DNA of 64,000 nucleotides from Saururus chinensis (taxonomy: Eukaryota; Streptophyta; Magnoliopsida; Piperales; Saururaceae): contig CP141141.1 in NCBI GenBank assembly GCA_035235625.1, forward strand, positions 39,331,719 through 39,395,718, read 5' to 3'. A program made the translations under genes and the position numbers. Positions 1 through 11,359 of the stretch are shown here, piece after piece. The notes beneath the pieces were generated by a model. The model had not been told where the DNA came from, did no database searches, and was given only the letters and a program-made list of their open reading frames with translations. Within the stretch, counting starts at the first letter, position 1. Each line of letters begins with the position of its first letter.

Positions 1-48
1 TCTGGTTCAGGGTTCATTGAGATGTTTGTTGGGGTTGGTGCCTCAAGA

Positions 49-1559
49 GCATAGAAGACTGTATTGATATATATGAGATTACCGATGATTATAGATATAA
101 GTATGCGTCGAAATGAGTATAAATTTTTTTATAAATATAAAAAATTATTATAATTAATAATATATTATTATAATATTTTTTTCAGAGCATAATAAAACTA
201 TATGATACCGTATCAACGGATACGGATATTTTAAAATTAGTTCATTTATAACCATATATTATTATACTCTCCATCCTATATAAATTATTGATCATTCTTT
301 CTCATATTAAGTGCTTTAAAATTAATTTATTTTAAAAATAAATAATATATTTAATATGAGTTTAAGTTATATGTTTAAATAAATATATATTTGTGGAGCA
401 CTATATATAAAACAAAAATTTATGTAAATTGTATAAACCTACCCGTATTGATCTCATATAATTTTTAAAATAATTTTTTAAAAATAGCTAAAACTTAAAC
501 TTTCAAAGAAGTTAGGTTTGAATTGTGTATTTATTTTTTTAAAAAAAATTTCAAAAATTTTTTTTCAAAAAAAAAATCATTTTTTTAAAAAAATTTATTT
601 TTTTAATTAAAAAATATTTTTAAAAATACGGTATCGATATGTATCGGACATATCGATACGGTATGGTCGATACGGCCGGTACATATCGATTTTCCTATGG
701 AGGGCGTATCGCCCTCCATACCGTACTGGTATCAACCGATACGGGTACGTATCGGCCGATACGGCATTCCATGCATATCGGCCGATACGGGTGTGTATCA
801 GTCGACACGTACTCGTATCGGTCGATACCAGTACGGTACAGAGGGCGATACGCCTTCTACAGGAAAATCAATACATACCGACCGTACCGTATCGATACGT
901 TCGATACATATCGATACTATATTTTTAAAAATATTTTTTTAATTTAAAAAAATATTTTTAAATTTAAAAAATTATTTTTAAAAAAAAAATTTCAAATTTT
1001 TTTCTTAAAAATAAATACACAATTCAAACCTAACTTCTTTAAAAGTTTAAGTTTTAGTTATTTTTAAAAAATTATTTTAAAAGTTATATGAGATCAATAC
1101 GAGTAGGTCTATACAATTTATATAAATTTTTATTTTATATATAGTACTCCACAAATATACATTTATTTAAATATATAACTTAAACTCATATTAAGCATAT
1201 TATTTATTTTTAAAATAAATTAATTTTAAAGCACTTAATATGAAAAAGAATGACCAATAATTTATATAGGATGGAGAGCATAATAGTATATGGTTATGAA
1301 TGAACTAATTTTAAAATACCCATATCGGTTGATACGGTATTATACGTATCGGTTGATACGACATTATATGGTTTTATTATGCTCTGAAAGAAGTATTATA
1401 ATGATATATTATTAGTTATAATAATTTTTTATATTTATAAAAGGGTTTATACCCGTTTCGGTGCGTACCAAGCGTATTATCAGCCGTACCCATATCCATA
1501 ATCATCGATACTCTCATGCATATCACTACGGCCTTCTATACCGATACGGCCTTCCATGC
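49..1559. mobile_element. Giant palindromic foldback element inside the FtsH pseudogene
   Basis: The two halves of this stretch are reverse complements of each other. The outer ends read GCATAGAAG on the left and CTTCCATGC on the right. Matching blocks follow inward: the stretch around 125-172 pairs with 1395-1442, 193-215 with 1370-1390, and 300-540 with 1005-1260, meeting near a perfect palindrome at 695-719 (TATGGAGGG with CCCTCCATA). The arms are about 600-700 bp and AT-rich, and the centre is GC-richer. No transposase is visible. It could be a foldback of Mutator or hAT origin, or an inverted duplication. No clear target-site duplication was seen; the flanks on both sides are FtsH coding sequence. 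Confidence 0.8.
625..925. repeat. Cluster of CGTATCGG/CCGATACG motifs at the foldback centre
   Basis: Short self-complementary words such as GTATCGGCCGATACGG recur roughly every 15-30 bp in both orientations, around a 25-bp palindrome at 695-719. The same words recur at 1320-1360 and 1500-1555, near the element's right end. Open frames here only reflect the repeat (Tyr/Arg/Ile-rich) and are not genes. Confidence 0.8.
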
Positions 1560-2884
1560 TTGCAGCCACAAACCGTCTTAAAATACTTAAACTCAACTCT
1601 GCTCAGGCCTGGAAGATTTGATAGACAAGTAAAATGCCGTGTTTTATTTCTCCTTTTAGGATTTCCCCAAAGAAATTGAAATATTAATATGAATACGGGT
1701 ATTAATGCAGGTGAGAATAGGATTGCCGGATGTGAGGGGGAGAGAGGACATCCTCAAAGTGCACGGCAAGTCTAAGAAACTGGACAGAAACGTCTCCCTT
1801 AACGTTATAGCCATGAGGATGCCTGGGTTCAGTGGTGCTGACCTCGCAAACCTAATGAACGAAGCAGCCATACTTGCTGGTAGGAAAGGCAAAGATAAGA
1901 TCACAGTAGAAGAGATTGATGAGTCCATTGATCAGATTGTGGCTGGAATGGAAGGCACCAAGATGACTGATGGGAAGAGTAAAATACTCGTGGCGTATCA
2001 TGAAATTGGTCATGCTGTCTGCGCGTAAGTTTGTATTTTCTTCGTATGGTGTTTTAAGTGCAAATAATCATCAAATTGTGCTTATAAGTCACTGTATGAT
2101 GCTTGTACAACTTTAGCTCCAGGCCATGACCCGGTGCAGAAAGTGACACTCATCCCACGAGGGCAAGCTAGAGGCTTGACCTGGTTCATGCCAGATGAAG
2201 ACCCTACTCTTGTTTCTAAGCAACAGCTCTTTGCTAGAATAGTTGGTGGTCTGGGAGGCCGGGCAGCAGAGGAAGTAATATTTGGTGAATAAGAAATCAC
2301 AACTGGTGCTGCTGGAGATTTGCAGCAAATCACTCAGCTGGCAAAACAGGTCAGTATCTATATTTGTTCATCAGTATTCGAGCGAGTTTGGATTTAGATG
2401 GACAAAATTTTGAGCTTTTGACCTCTTGATGACCTGTTTCAGATGGTTACAACGTATGGGATGTCTGAGATTGGACCATGGGCCTTGATTGAGCCAATGG
2501 CACAGTCCGGTGATGTGGTGCTCAGGATGATGGCCAGGAACAACATGTCAGAGAAACTTGCTGAAGACATAGACAAGTCAGTGAAAGCTATTATAGATGA
2601 AGCATATGAGATTGCAAAGATGCACATCAGGAACAACCGAGCGGCTATTGACGACTTGGTGGGGGTCCTGCTAGAGAAGGAGACACTGAGTGGGGATGAG
2701 TTCAGATCCCTGTTGTCAGAATTCACTGACATACCACAAGCGAGTCTCAGCAAATATTCTGTCCGTGATCTAACTGTTGCTTGAATGATGGCTATATTGT
2801 ACAAATTCTGTTGGAACAATTGTAACAACACGTTATTTCATGTGAATATGTAAATGAGACTTAGAAATAGACTAAGAGGTGTTC

Positions 2885-3940
2885 GACTATAGTATGGGCT
2901 CGGGCCTGGTTTGGTCCAATGGTGTCGCAGTCTGGGTGAGTCGGTATGGGTCACGGGGTCCTTGGGTGGTAGGGGTGGTCGCGCCGACCCCATTGGTACC
3001 TTCGTTACACGTAATTCGTGTGAGACCCATATATGTCACACACTCATACTAGACATACATCTAGGTGTGCATATACACATTATGGGGCCCAGATGCGTGA
3101 ATTATGTGTTGAGGGTAGGACCCGCGTTATTAGTGAGAGGTCGACCCTGTCGTGGGCTTGGCCGTGTGCAGGGGGTCCAGGCCTCCGCGGGCTCTGTGTG
3201 ACAGAGCCCGCTCCCGTTGTGATTGAGCCTCTATGTTAAACCCGTTGGAATTAAGCACTCAAGCCCATGTAATCTCAGCCCATTTGATTCAAACCCACCG
3301 TTTATGGAAAGAAAGGTGTTTTATGAGAGGGAGAGAATAAGGGAGAATATTCCTCCCTTATTCCCTTAACTTGAATGGGGCGTCCCCCATATTTTGGATC
3401 TGATTTGAAGAATCAGATTTGACTCTCTCCATTCATCTCTCCCTTCTCTCATTTTGGGTCGCCCCTCTCCATTGCTTGCTCTCTCTTCCAAAACCAGTCC
3501 GCCCCTCTCTCTCTTGTGTGATTGTGTGCGGCCTGCGTGGAGTTTGATCAAGGTGATTCTCTCCTTCTTTGCTGAGAAGAGGAGGTTGTAGAAGGGTTGA
3601 AGATAAGGGGCTATTGTGCTGAGAATTCCTTCACTCCAAGCAAGGGTTTGAGAGGAATCGTCACAAAAAGGTATTGTCTTAATCCCTTTCTTATTGATCT
3701 TGCTTTTGGTGCGAGAAGGCTGATTTGGAAGGCGTGCTAGGGCTGGATCAAGCCCAAGGTTAGTACGTGTTAATTCCATGTTAATTATATCTTCCTTTGA
3801 TTAAATTATATGCATGGTTATTGCTAATTATAATTAGAATTGCATGTATGTGTAAATCTTGTTTTAAAGATTTAATTTTTTGTGTGCCATCCTCTCTCAC
3901 CACTGCTTCCGCTGCTAGCCGGCCACTCTACAAGAGGATG
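2885..3940 (+). repeat. Dispersed LTR-like repeat, copy A
   Basis: This stretch matches the reverse complement of 20040-21110 along almost its whole length. Shared landmarks are TATGGGCTCGGGCC at the start, AGCCCGCTCCCGTTGTGAT near 3205, the GGTATTGTCTTAATCCC stretch near 3670, and AGCCGGCCACTCTACAAG near 3915. It has no coding content. Size and layout suggest an LTR of a retroelement (a solo LTR), but clean TG..CA ends and a target duplication were not found, so the class is left open. The two copies differ by many substitutions and small indels, so both are old. Confidence 0.7.
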
Positions 3941-4985
3941 TGTGAGTGTTCATTTATCCTATACGGTAAAGCGACCTTGTTGTTGTTGTTCTCCTTTCTT
4001 GTGTTTCTTATCACTTCTAGTGAATGTAAGAGCCCAGTTTTTTATTTGTAAGAAACGTGGATATACGTTATTAGTTTATCCTCGTGAGTAGCGTTTGAGC
4101 TTTTTTATGGACACGTATTTTTACACTAGATGATTGTATTCTAGCATATTATAGAGGGTTTTTTACTTTACCTTGGTCACTAATGATGATCTGCTGCAGT
4201 GGAAGACCCCATATTACATCTGCAAACTTTCTATACGTTGCATGTTCTTCTTAGAGAGTACTTTGTGTTTAGAGCTTCAAGATTGTTCTGCATCATTTTT
4301 TGTCCAAACAAAAAAATTGGGAGTTCATTTCAAGGCTGGTTTTCTCGTAGTCAATTAGTCATCCCGATTTCCAAGTGATGGCATGAGTATTAATGAGTTT
4401 CCATTTCGGAATTCTCCTAAAATCTTGTGGGACATGAACCACATGGCATAGGCTGTGCTAAGAGCCGAATGTTAAGCCTTACGATGATCTGAGTACCAGC
4501 TTGAGGACCGCACTTCATATATTTCACCTCACTTGTCAATTGAACATAACAGAGCCCCTCATGTGGGAGTGAAGTTTTGCGGCCCCTTTTTTTGGGATTC
4601 CACCATAATGTGGCTGCTGATGTGGTGTTGTTTTAGTTTGTTGTAGTGATTAAAAAATTATACAAATCCGACTCACTAAAAAACATGTCAATTAGACTTA
4701 TGTTGCTCAATTAACATCATTAGAAGTCAATGCAACCTCGGAGTAGTGAAGTGACTAGCTACCCTCGTTGAGTATCACAATGTTAGCACCTGATTTACCG
4801 CTTAGAAATGAATATTTTGCAGGAAGTAGATGGTAATATCGCTACTTGAGAAACTTAATTGGGCTCTAGTAAAGCCAATGGGTACATTGGCATGAGGGGA
4901 AAGTGTCGCAACTTGATTTCTTTGGCAAGGCATTTTTTTTACATGGAAAATCTTAAATCCATGGAGAAAAATCACGTGATCAATC
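3941..4985. other. Intergenic, nothing recognised
   Basis: AT-rich sequence between repeat copy A and the solo LTR. Only short open frames occur, without recognisable protein similarity. No RNA gene or clear repeat structure was seen. Confidence 0.5.
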
Positions 4986-5854
4986 TGTCACGGCCCCAGC
5001 TATCCCAAGGTGCCGTGCGGCACTTGCAAGGCCAAATAGCCGAGCGAGTAAGCCTTTCTTCGTCAAGGTCATGACCTCGTACCATTCGACCAAGTGTCCA
5101 GCCCGCGAAGCCAAGCAATGAACCCCTCCCATAAGCGAATGTGCGGACGTGCCAAGACTTGTTCCCAAGCGAGCTGGCCGGAGAGGGACACCTCCTTGCT
5201 ATGCACGGATCCAACTGATGCAACTCGGTCATCCGAACAATCCGTCTCAACCATGTGCATGCAAGGGCCTTTGTTACCAATACGGCCATAAGGCCGGATG
5301 GCCGCCCGACGAGTCGGAGAGCCCCATCCCACTAGCGGATGGGCTCCTGGCATGATAGCTAGCAAGGCAACATCCTTCGTTGTCATCCGGATCAACCTGT
5401 TGCAAAGCTAGGCATCATACCAACAGCTTGTTCATGAAGCTCACCATGTCCCTCCCTATATAGCATAAGAGATTTTTCTTATTTCTCTGGAGTGGCAGCC
5501 AAAGTGGCCGTACGGGCATGGTATTTCCGAATTTTACCAAACTACCTGAGAACACTCCTAAAGACCCTCTAACACTATATAAGGAGGAGATGACATCTTA
5601 AGAATCTAAATATGTGCTAGTTGACTATGTGTCCCAACATAGCCAACTATGTGTGCACATTATTGCGGCACTTCTGCGTAACGTTGCGCACCCATGTTGC
5701 GCAATGTTGCGGGCCTTGCCCGCAACGCCTGTACACAAGATATGCAACACTAAGGACAGTTCCCATAATGCATGCACACCTCATATACAACACTTTCCCA
5801 CGTGTGTGCGCCCCAGCACGTGTCACGAGTAGTCCGCTCCGCTACCCCGTGACA
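4986..5854 (+). mobile_element. Solo LTR, probably Ty3/gypsy, 869 bp
   Basis: It begins TGTCACGGCCCC and ends CCCCGTGACA, so it has TG..CA termini in an 8-bp inverted repeat (TGTCACGG/CCGTGACA). The flanking bases AATC occur directly before (4982-4985) and after (5855-5858), a likely target-site duplication of 4 bp, or 5 bp with one change. A TATA-like CTATATAAGG lies at about 5574, fitting an LTR promoter on the plus strand. No primer-binding site or protein-coding internal region follows, so this is a solo LTR left by recombination. Ty3/gypsy assignment rests on the terminal sequence and is inference. Confidence 0.75.
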
Positions 5855-7845
5855 AATCGCTGGTTAAACAATGCACTAAGCAATTTAGTTCAAAGTACAA
5901 ATTATCAATGATTTCAGTTGCTCAAGGGCATTACATAGTTGGTGAATTTGAGTCCTATTGTTGTGTAATTGCTTTAAAGCTCCCCACTCAGTTGCTAGGA
6001 TCCTCGAACAAGCTTGAAAATCTCAAATGGTGGCTTGAAATTCTTAAATGGTGGCTGTTATGTACGACAATGCTTCCTCTATTAGAATTTTTGTTCAAAT
6101 TATATCCAAAAAAGAAAAAACTCTCATGTTCACAACAAAAATCACTCTAACAATTCACTAACTTAGGGATCTAGAAGATTATATGGAGAATTTAAAATCT
6201 CACATGTTATAGAAAATAAATTTTTTTCTTTTCACACTCAATTCAAAGCGTAAAAGAGAGAACTATACAAATATTTTTTTTTCACTCCACAAAAACAGTG
6301 TTTTTACACTAGTTTGCATTAATTAAAGCATATAATCGATATAGTCGATGTTAAGTATGAATCCAATTCGATTTGAACTCAAGTTAAGGGGAAAATTACA
6401 AGTGATTGAAATGGAGTTTGAATTTGTTAGAAAATATGTTGGAATTAAGCGTAACATATAAAAATTCCCAACTTACAAGCCCATCATACAAAGCCTTGAT
6501 GGGTTGTAGGGGTTGAGCCCAAGCTCATTATAAAAATGAATGAGAATGGTTAACTTGTAAATAAATAGAAGGAAAATAGTCTCACATCCATTTATTTTGA
6601 ATTTATTTGACATCATTATTTTTTTAAAATTTTTTATGTTCAACTTAGATACTTGCCTCAACCTATAAAAAGATTCAACAAGCTTACACACTTTTGTATT
6701 CTTGCCTAGACACTTTAGACCATTTCGATTGTTTTATTTAGATTTCATCTTCTAATTTACCATTCAAGAATATTATTTTGGCATTTATTTAATATATTTC
6801 TAATTCATACAACGTTGCAATGATAATTAACATACAAATGAATGTTATTATTGTAATAGGTAAATATGTATCATACCAGTTTTCACTTGCCTCTTGTATC
6901 TTTTGACAACAAGCTATGTTTTGCATTTTTTAATTATCCATCAATTTTTTTTATTTTTTTCTTAAATATCTATTTATATAATAAAGGTTTACAACCTGAT
7001 GTAAGCTTTATAATCTCTGTAAACAAATTTGGAGGATATAGTTTCTTTATAGGTTTGAGATTTATTATTCAACAAAAAAGTTAAAATATCCGGACCAAAG
7101 GTTTTTTATGCTTTAGCTCATTTATTTCATTTAGGTTCATCATTTTTTCCTATTAAGTCTACAGTTGAAGTACTTGTAGAGAATGCATGTGCTACACTCT
7201 AGAGTTTTAAAGTCTTCTTACCATATACAAAGTGAACTTCAATTTTAGTAATTTTACTTGGTCCATAAATAATCTTTTAGGTGTATTAAAGATAATTTAG
7301 ACTTTCGTGACATAAATTTCTACTATATTTTTCACTTTAATAATTTTGGTATATTATTACTTATAATATCAAAAGCTCTTTTAAGATAGAACATGGCTAT
7401 TTAGACCCTATTTTTCCTCTCTATCTCCTAAACAAACAATTTTTTTACTTTCCTTCCATCATCTCCCTATCCCTTCTCCTTCAACTCCGGCGCCGATGCA
7501 CAAGGTCGCTGGCTGCCATGCACAAGGTAGCTGGTCGCCGTGCACAGCGGTGTCAAGGCCGCTGTTGGCCATTGGCAGCCTCGCACAGTGGTGCAGCGGC
7601 CGCTGCTGGCAGCCATGCCATACTCATTGGCATTGGTAGCCGTGCCCAATGGCTGCTGGTGATGGCGGTGGTGTCAGCGCTACTAGTGGTCGGGGTTAGC
7701 GGCTACTGGTGTTGATGCCGGTGTCGAAGAAAAGAAAAAAAGTAAGGGAAAAAGGAAATGAAAAAAAAAAGTGGGTTAAAAATGGGAGATGTAGGAGTTT
7801 ACACAGAAAAAAAGTGAGGTTTAAATAACTGCATTTTTAAGATGA
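5855..7845. other. AT-rich intergenic DNA with no recognised gene
   Basis: Mostly AT-rich sequence with poly-T runs. Around 6437-6840 there is sequence reminiscent of a decayed LTR (a TGTTGGAATT start), but no matching end was found. At 7490-7710 a GC-rich island contains near-repeats of GCCATGCACAAGGT and GGCAGCC words. It has a short open frame that resembles no known protein. Confidence 0.4.
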
Positions 7846-7849
7846 GACC

Positions 7850-8027
7850 CGTTTATATGAGCCCGGGTTCTATGGGCCGTCGGATTTACATCTAGCGGCT
7901 CATAATACTCATGGGTTAAACTCATTGGTTAAACCCATGAGTATTATGGGCCACCGGATATAAATTTAATGGCCCATACAGTCCGAGCTTACGTAAATTT
8001 ATATGAGCCTAAGCTCATATAAATTTT
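7850..8027. repeat. Inverted repeat (small foldback)
   Basis: Arms of about 80 bp pair around 7935. CATAATACTCATGGGTTAAA on the left is matched by its reverse complement on the right, and TATGGGCC near 7870 pairs with GGCCCATA near 7970. A second short perfect hairpin follows at about 7996-8027 (AAATTTATATGAGC and its complement). It is probably a small non-autonomous DNA element; no target duplication was identified. Confidence 0.6.
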
Positions 8028-9660
8028 TTCCTTTTAAGATATCTCTGGTCTTATATAAAATTATACAAAAATACCTATTAAAAAATGATGGGACCATTGG
8101 ATTCAATCGCACTAACAATATGTATTATTATTATTTGTTTAACCTAAAATTATATAATTAATTATTGTAATTGTTACACGTGGCGGAAGCATGCTGAATA
8201 AAACCCGTCCGTGACTGGCCTGCTCACACTCAATGCAAGAAGCAACCTTCTCCCTTACGTCGATTCCAACCCAAAGTTCTGAGTGCCATTTAGTAAAAAG
8301 TGATAACACAACACGTTACAGCAAGACTGAGAATTACAAGAAAATAAGTGTACAACTTTCATATTTGAACACACCCCTCGTTACACTTCAACCCATACCT
8401 AAGAACGGCTGCCCATATAGCGATCCTTTCTCTCAGAGATAGAACCCCCTTAAGCAAACTGATGGCAGAGAAGAGTCCTAATACCTTGGATACTCCCACT
8501 GCGTGTGTCTCCTCTTCCCGTTGTGACTGATCCGGCTTTGTTCCAGCAACCAAGTCCACCCCCTCAAGCCTAGGATATAGGCTAGCACGCTGTTCAGCCT
8601 TCACCTTCGCAGATTCTGGCCATCCTCCTCGTCTGGGTACAGCAGCATGGCTCAGCCTTCTTCCCACGACCTGCTGGTTCGTCCTCCTTTCACTCCGCCC
8701 TCAGCCCTTGCCTCAATGTCCATCCAGTCTGTTCGGTCTCCCTCTTGGATTTTATTATGAACCCTGCAATTCAGAGTCCAGACATTGTTACCATCCATAA
8801 CAGATCTTCTGACTCCCTTATAGTTCTTTTCTCTCTCTTTCTTTTCATCATCTCGCCCCTGCCTTACTGCGGGGTTTATATACAGGAGGGAGGAGCAGTT
8901 TGGACTCAGCCTACCCCCTCCCTCTTTTCCCTGGCTAGCTAACTGTTGTCTACACATGCACGTCCCTGCCATGCACTTCAGCTAGGTAGGCTTCCCCATG
9001 ACGTCCTTAACTGCCAAGCATAACTCCCGCTGGTAACTACCCTTAGTGGTTGTGGCCACGCCAGGAGCATCCATCCTAATGTGCTCCATCTGTCCGGAGT
9101 GGCTCCTACCCCACTTCGGCCTTGCCTAGCTTGTGCAACTGCCCATGGCCCCCAACCGCTGCTTAGTGACTGCGGGTCATGGTGCCTAGCCCATCCTTCG
9201 CTTGCCCCTTGGGTCTGACCCTTTGGAATCCGCTTCGGATCGGCTGTAGAGCACTCTCACCAGAATGGGTGAGAGAGCCTAATAAGGCACGCCCATGTCA
9301 CTTATGGGGTCAATATAGTTGAGCCGGGCTTTCCTCCGACCCAAAACGCAATCCTGGTTTAACTTTGGGCAGAGCTCCACTGTCGTAATCGTCCACAACC
9401 CTCTCTCACGCTGCTGCACCCTGGAGGGAGGTTCCTCTGCTCCCGCCTCCGAACGTAGAGGCTTGCTCCCATCAGAGACCACTCGGACCTAGCAGTGGAA
9501 GGTGGTCTTGTTGTTGATGAGGATTTGGATCGATTTTAGCCCAACTGAGTAGAAGGCGCGGCGAAGGCAAAATCAAAGAAGATGGCCGATTCACGAATGT
9601 CTCTCATCGGTTCCTTCTTTTCTTCCTCCGATGCTTGAGAGGGTTGAGATGAAAAGATAA
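8028..9660. other. GC-richer intergenic stretch, unassigned
   Basis: From about 8230 to 9480 the base composition is higher in GC than the surroundings. There are open frames on both strands, none with recognisable homology. TATATAAACC reads on the minus strand at about 8880, and a short hairpin (CTCTCACC..GGTGAGAG) lies near 9255. The feel is that of an old minus-strand LTR or a retroelement leader, but no ends could be fixed. Confidence 0.35.
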
Positions 9661-10764
9661 GACAGAATGCTCAAGGAAACTGCTTTGTTCCGTCGTCTAG
9701 GGAGATCTTCAACCCGGATCGGGTTCCATTTCTTCCCAGCCCTCGTACTTCCTCTGGAGCTCCACTACCCTAATCACCCTCAACAGGTTATTCATGCCGC
9801 TACCCCAGGAGAGACTAATAGGAGGTTCCTCCACCGTCGCCTGAAGGAATCCCCCTTTTACAATGCCCTAATCGCCGGAGCTCGCCTGCGAGGTGCTTCA
9901 CAGTGAATCCAAAGTGTAGGACGCTGATTTCTGGGTATTTCATACTCAAATGCTTCTGTATTGAATCACTTTATCTCCCTGCATTGTTTATTTGTTGATT
10001 TACTAATTTTGAGTTAGTAGAACAAGTTGTTTCATTGTAAGAAGAAAGAGGAATCAGTTTATGATTATTATCTTATGATGGTGAGACGGAATCAAGTAGC
10101 AGTGAATAAATATCTTTTGCTTACCATTAGAAATTTGTGATTTGGAACATAAAAAGGTTGTTTTGGTTGAAGAAGTATTGATTGAGGTTCAAGTTGGCCA
10201 TTTGCAGAAGTTTTTCACACTTATTTTACTTGATTTTCTATCAATTATTGGCTTTTACTTTATTTTTTTACTAGCTGCTATGTGATTGGCTGTTTACATT
10301 ATCTTTTTAACGATGTTGGCTGTTTAATACATAGTTATGTCATTTTAATATGCTCAATTCATAGTACTCTGCAGTAACGAATTTTTGGGGAGCAATATAA
10401 TATGCCCATTACCTAGTTTACTTTGGACCCATTTTTAATCAACAACACATGTGATTCTAGGTGAATAAATTATATCAGCAATTCAAGTTCATATCCAATT
10501 AAAGAATGATTTTGGAAGCACTAGAACATTAGCTTTTTTTTTACTGTAAATATGCATTCTACGTATTTACTTGCATTCATTTTGATGCTCAAAGTAGCAT
10601 GCTTGTAAATTTTCTTTGGATAATACGTTCATAGGTTAGTGAATAGGCGACTAATTTTAAAAAAGATTCAAGTGCATAGGTATCTTTTACTGCGATTAGA
10701 TAACTATTTTTTACTGCTAATTGACAGAGTTTCGTCTAATAAATGCCAGGGTCTTACATTTTCT
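9661..10764. other. Possible degraded gene start followed by intron-like sequence
   Basis: A GC-rich open frame on the plus strand at 9667-9906 could encode 79 residues rich in Arg, Leu and Pro. I do not recognise it. A short upstream frame starts with ATG at about 9583 and closes quickly. The sequence after 9907 is T-rich and intron-like and runs up to the aminopeptidase fragment. The two could have been one host gene, but nothing in the sequence proves it. Confidence 0.3.
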
Positions 10765-10993
10765 GAGCTTTGATGAATACGAAGTACACCATTGGCCAAA
10801 GTTGCAAAAGGGCATTGTAATAAAGCACAATGCAAACCATCGTTATGCAACAAGTGGAATAACAACTTTTCTTTTCAAAGAATTAGCCAAAATGTATAAC
10901 CTTCCAACTCAGGTATTGACACTTGTTAGGAACACCAGCTCCCATATGATTGCTTATGTGGAAGCATCGATCACTGTCAGAAGGCTATTTTGA
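10765..10993 (+). pseudogene. Aspartyl aminopeptidase (M18) gene fragment
   Basis: The frame 10721-10993 contains HHWPKLQKGIVIKHNANHRY followed by ATSGITTFLFKELAKMYNLP. This matches the M18 aspartyl aminopeptidase signature around the plant consensus KGLVIKHNANQRYAT..FKEIA..HNLPTQ. M18 enzymes are cytosolic metallo-aminopeptidases that remove N-terminal Asp or Glu. Only about 50 residues of the ~480-residue family length can be aligned. After NLPTQ a GT follows (an old donor at 10914), and the next expected block (VRNDMGCGSTIGPIL) is not recognisable. The N-terminal zinc-ligand region is absent too. This is therefore a gene relic, perhaps carried next to or by the adjoining foldback element. 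Confidence 0.6.
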
Positions 10994-11359
10994 GAATTTT
11001 GTAGGCAGAAGGGTATCTCAAAGAGAGCCAGAGTCATGACAAGGCTGGTATAGTCTTACCAAGTTGCTTGCTCGTTTGAAGAATAGTATTCGGCTAATTG
11101 ACCAGTAAAGTGGAATTATTAAAAAGGTTTTCCAAAAGATAATCTAAGAGATTGTATATCTTTGTATAATGTTTCTTTGTATTGTATTCTGAATGGCATT
11201 TGTTTGATATAAATTTATAGTCCACATGGGCAGCATTGTGTTGTTTGGGCAGAAGATGCTGCTAGATTTATGGAATACAAGAGTGAGATAAATGATCCAG
11301 GTGTAATAGTTGTTGGTTCCCGCTAGATTTATCTTACTTTTCGTGCAGAAAGCACCACA

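Larger units (their letters stand above)
1..2784 (+). pseudogene. FTSH2: FtsH2/FtsH8-type chloroplast metalloprotease pseudogene
   Basis: FtsH2 (VAR2) type proteins are membrane AAA+ zinc proteases that degrade photodamaged photosystem II proteins in thylakoids. Bases 1-48 encode the AAA stretch SGSGFIEMFVGVGASR. Homology resumes at about 1555 with the end of the AAA domain (AATNR, LLRPGRFDRQ; to 1628). It continues in exons 1711-2024 ([15 protein letters not shown] zinc site of the HExxH type), about 2109-2349 ([13 protein letters not shown]) and 2443-2784 (LAEDIDKSV to the stop). Damage: a 1.5 kb foldback element lies between the first two pieces and the Walker B segment (about 60 codons) is absent; the frame shifts within 1580-1600; the acceptor before 2109 reads AC instead of AG; there is an in-frame TAA at 2290-2292. 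The last exon is open and well conserved, so decay is fairly recent. The 5' half lies outside the window. The FtsH2/8 subtype is from family memory. Confidence 0.88.

Noticed and set aside
639-947. 102- and 81-codon overlapping open frames rich in Tyr, Arg and Ile
   Set aside because: They only translate the repeated CGATACGG words at the foldback centre.
8359-8972. Two minus-strand frames of about 100 codons
   Set aside because: No recognisable domain, no consistent splice structure, and the setting looks like old repeat DNA.
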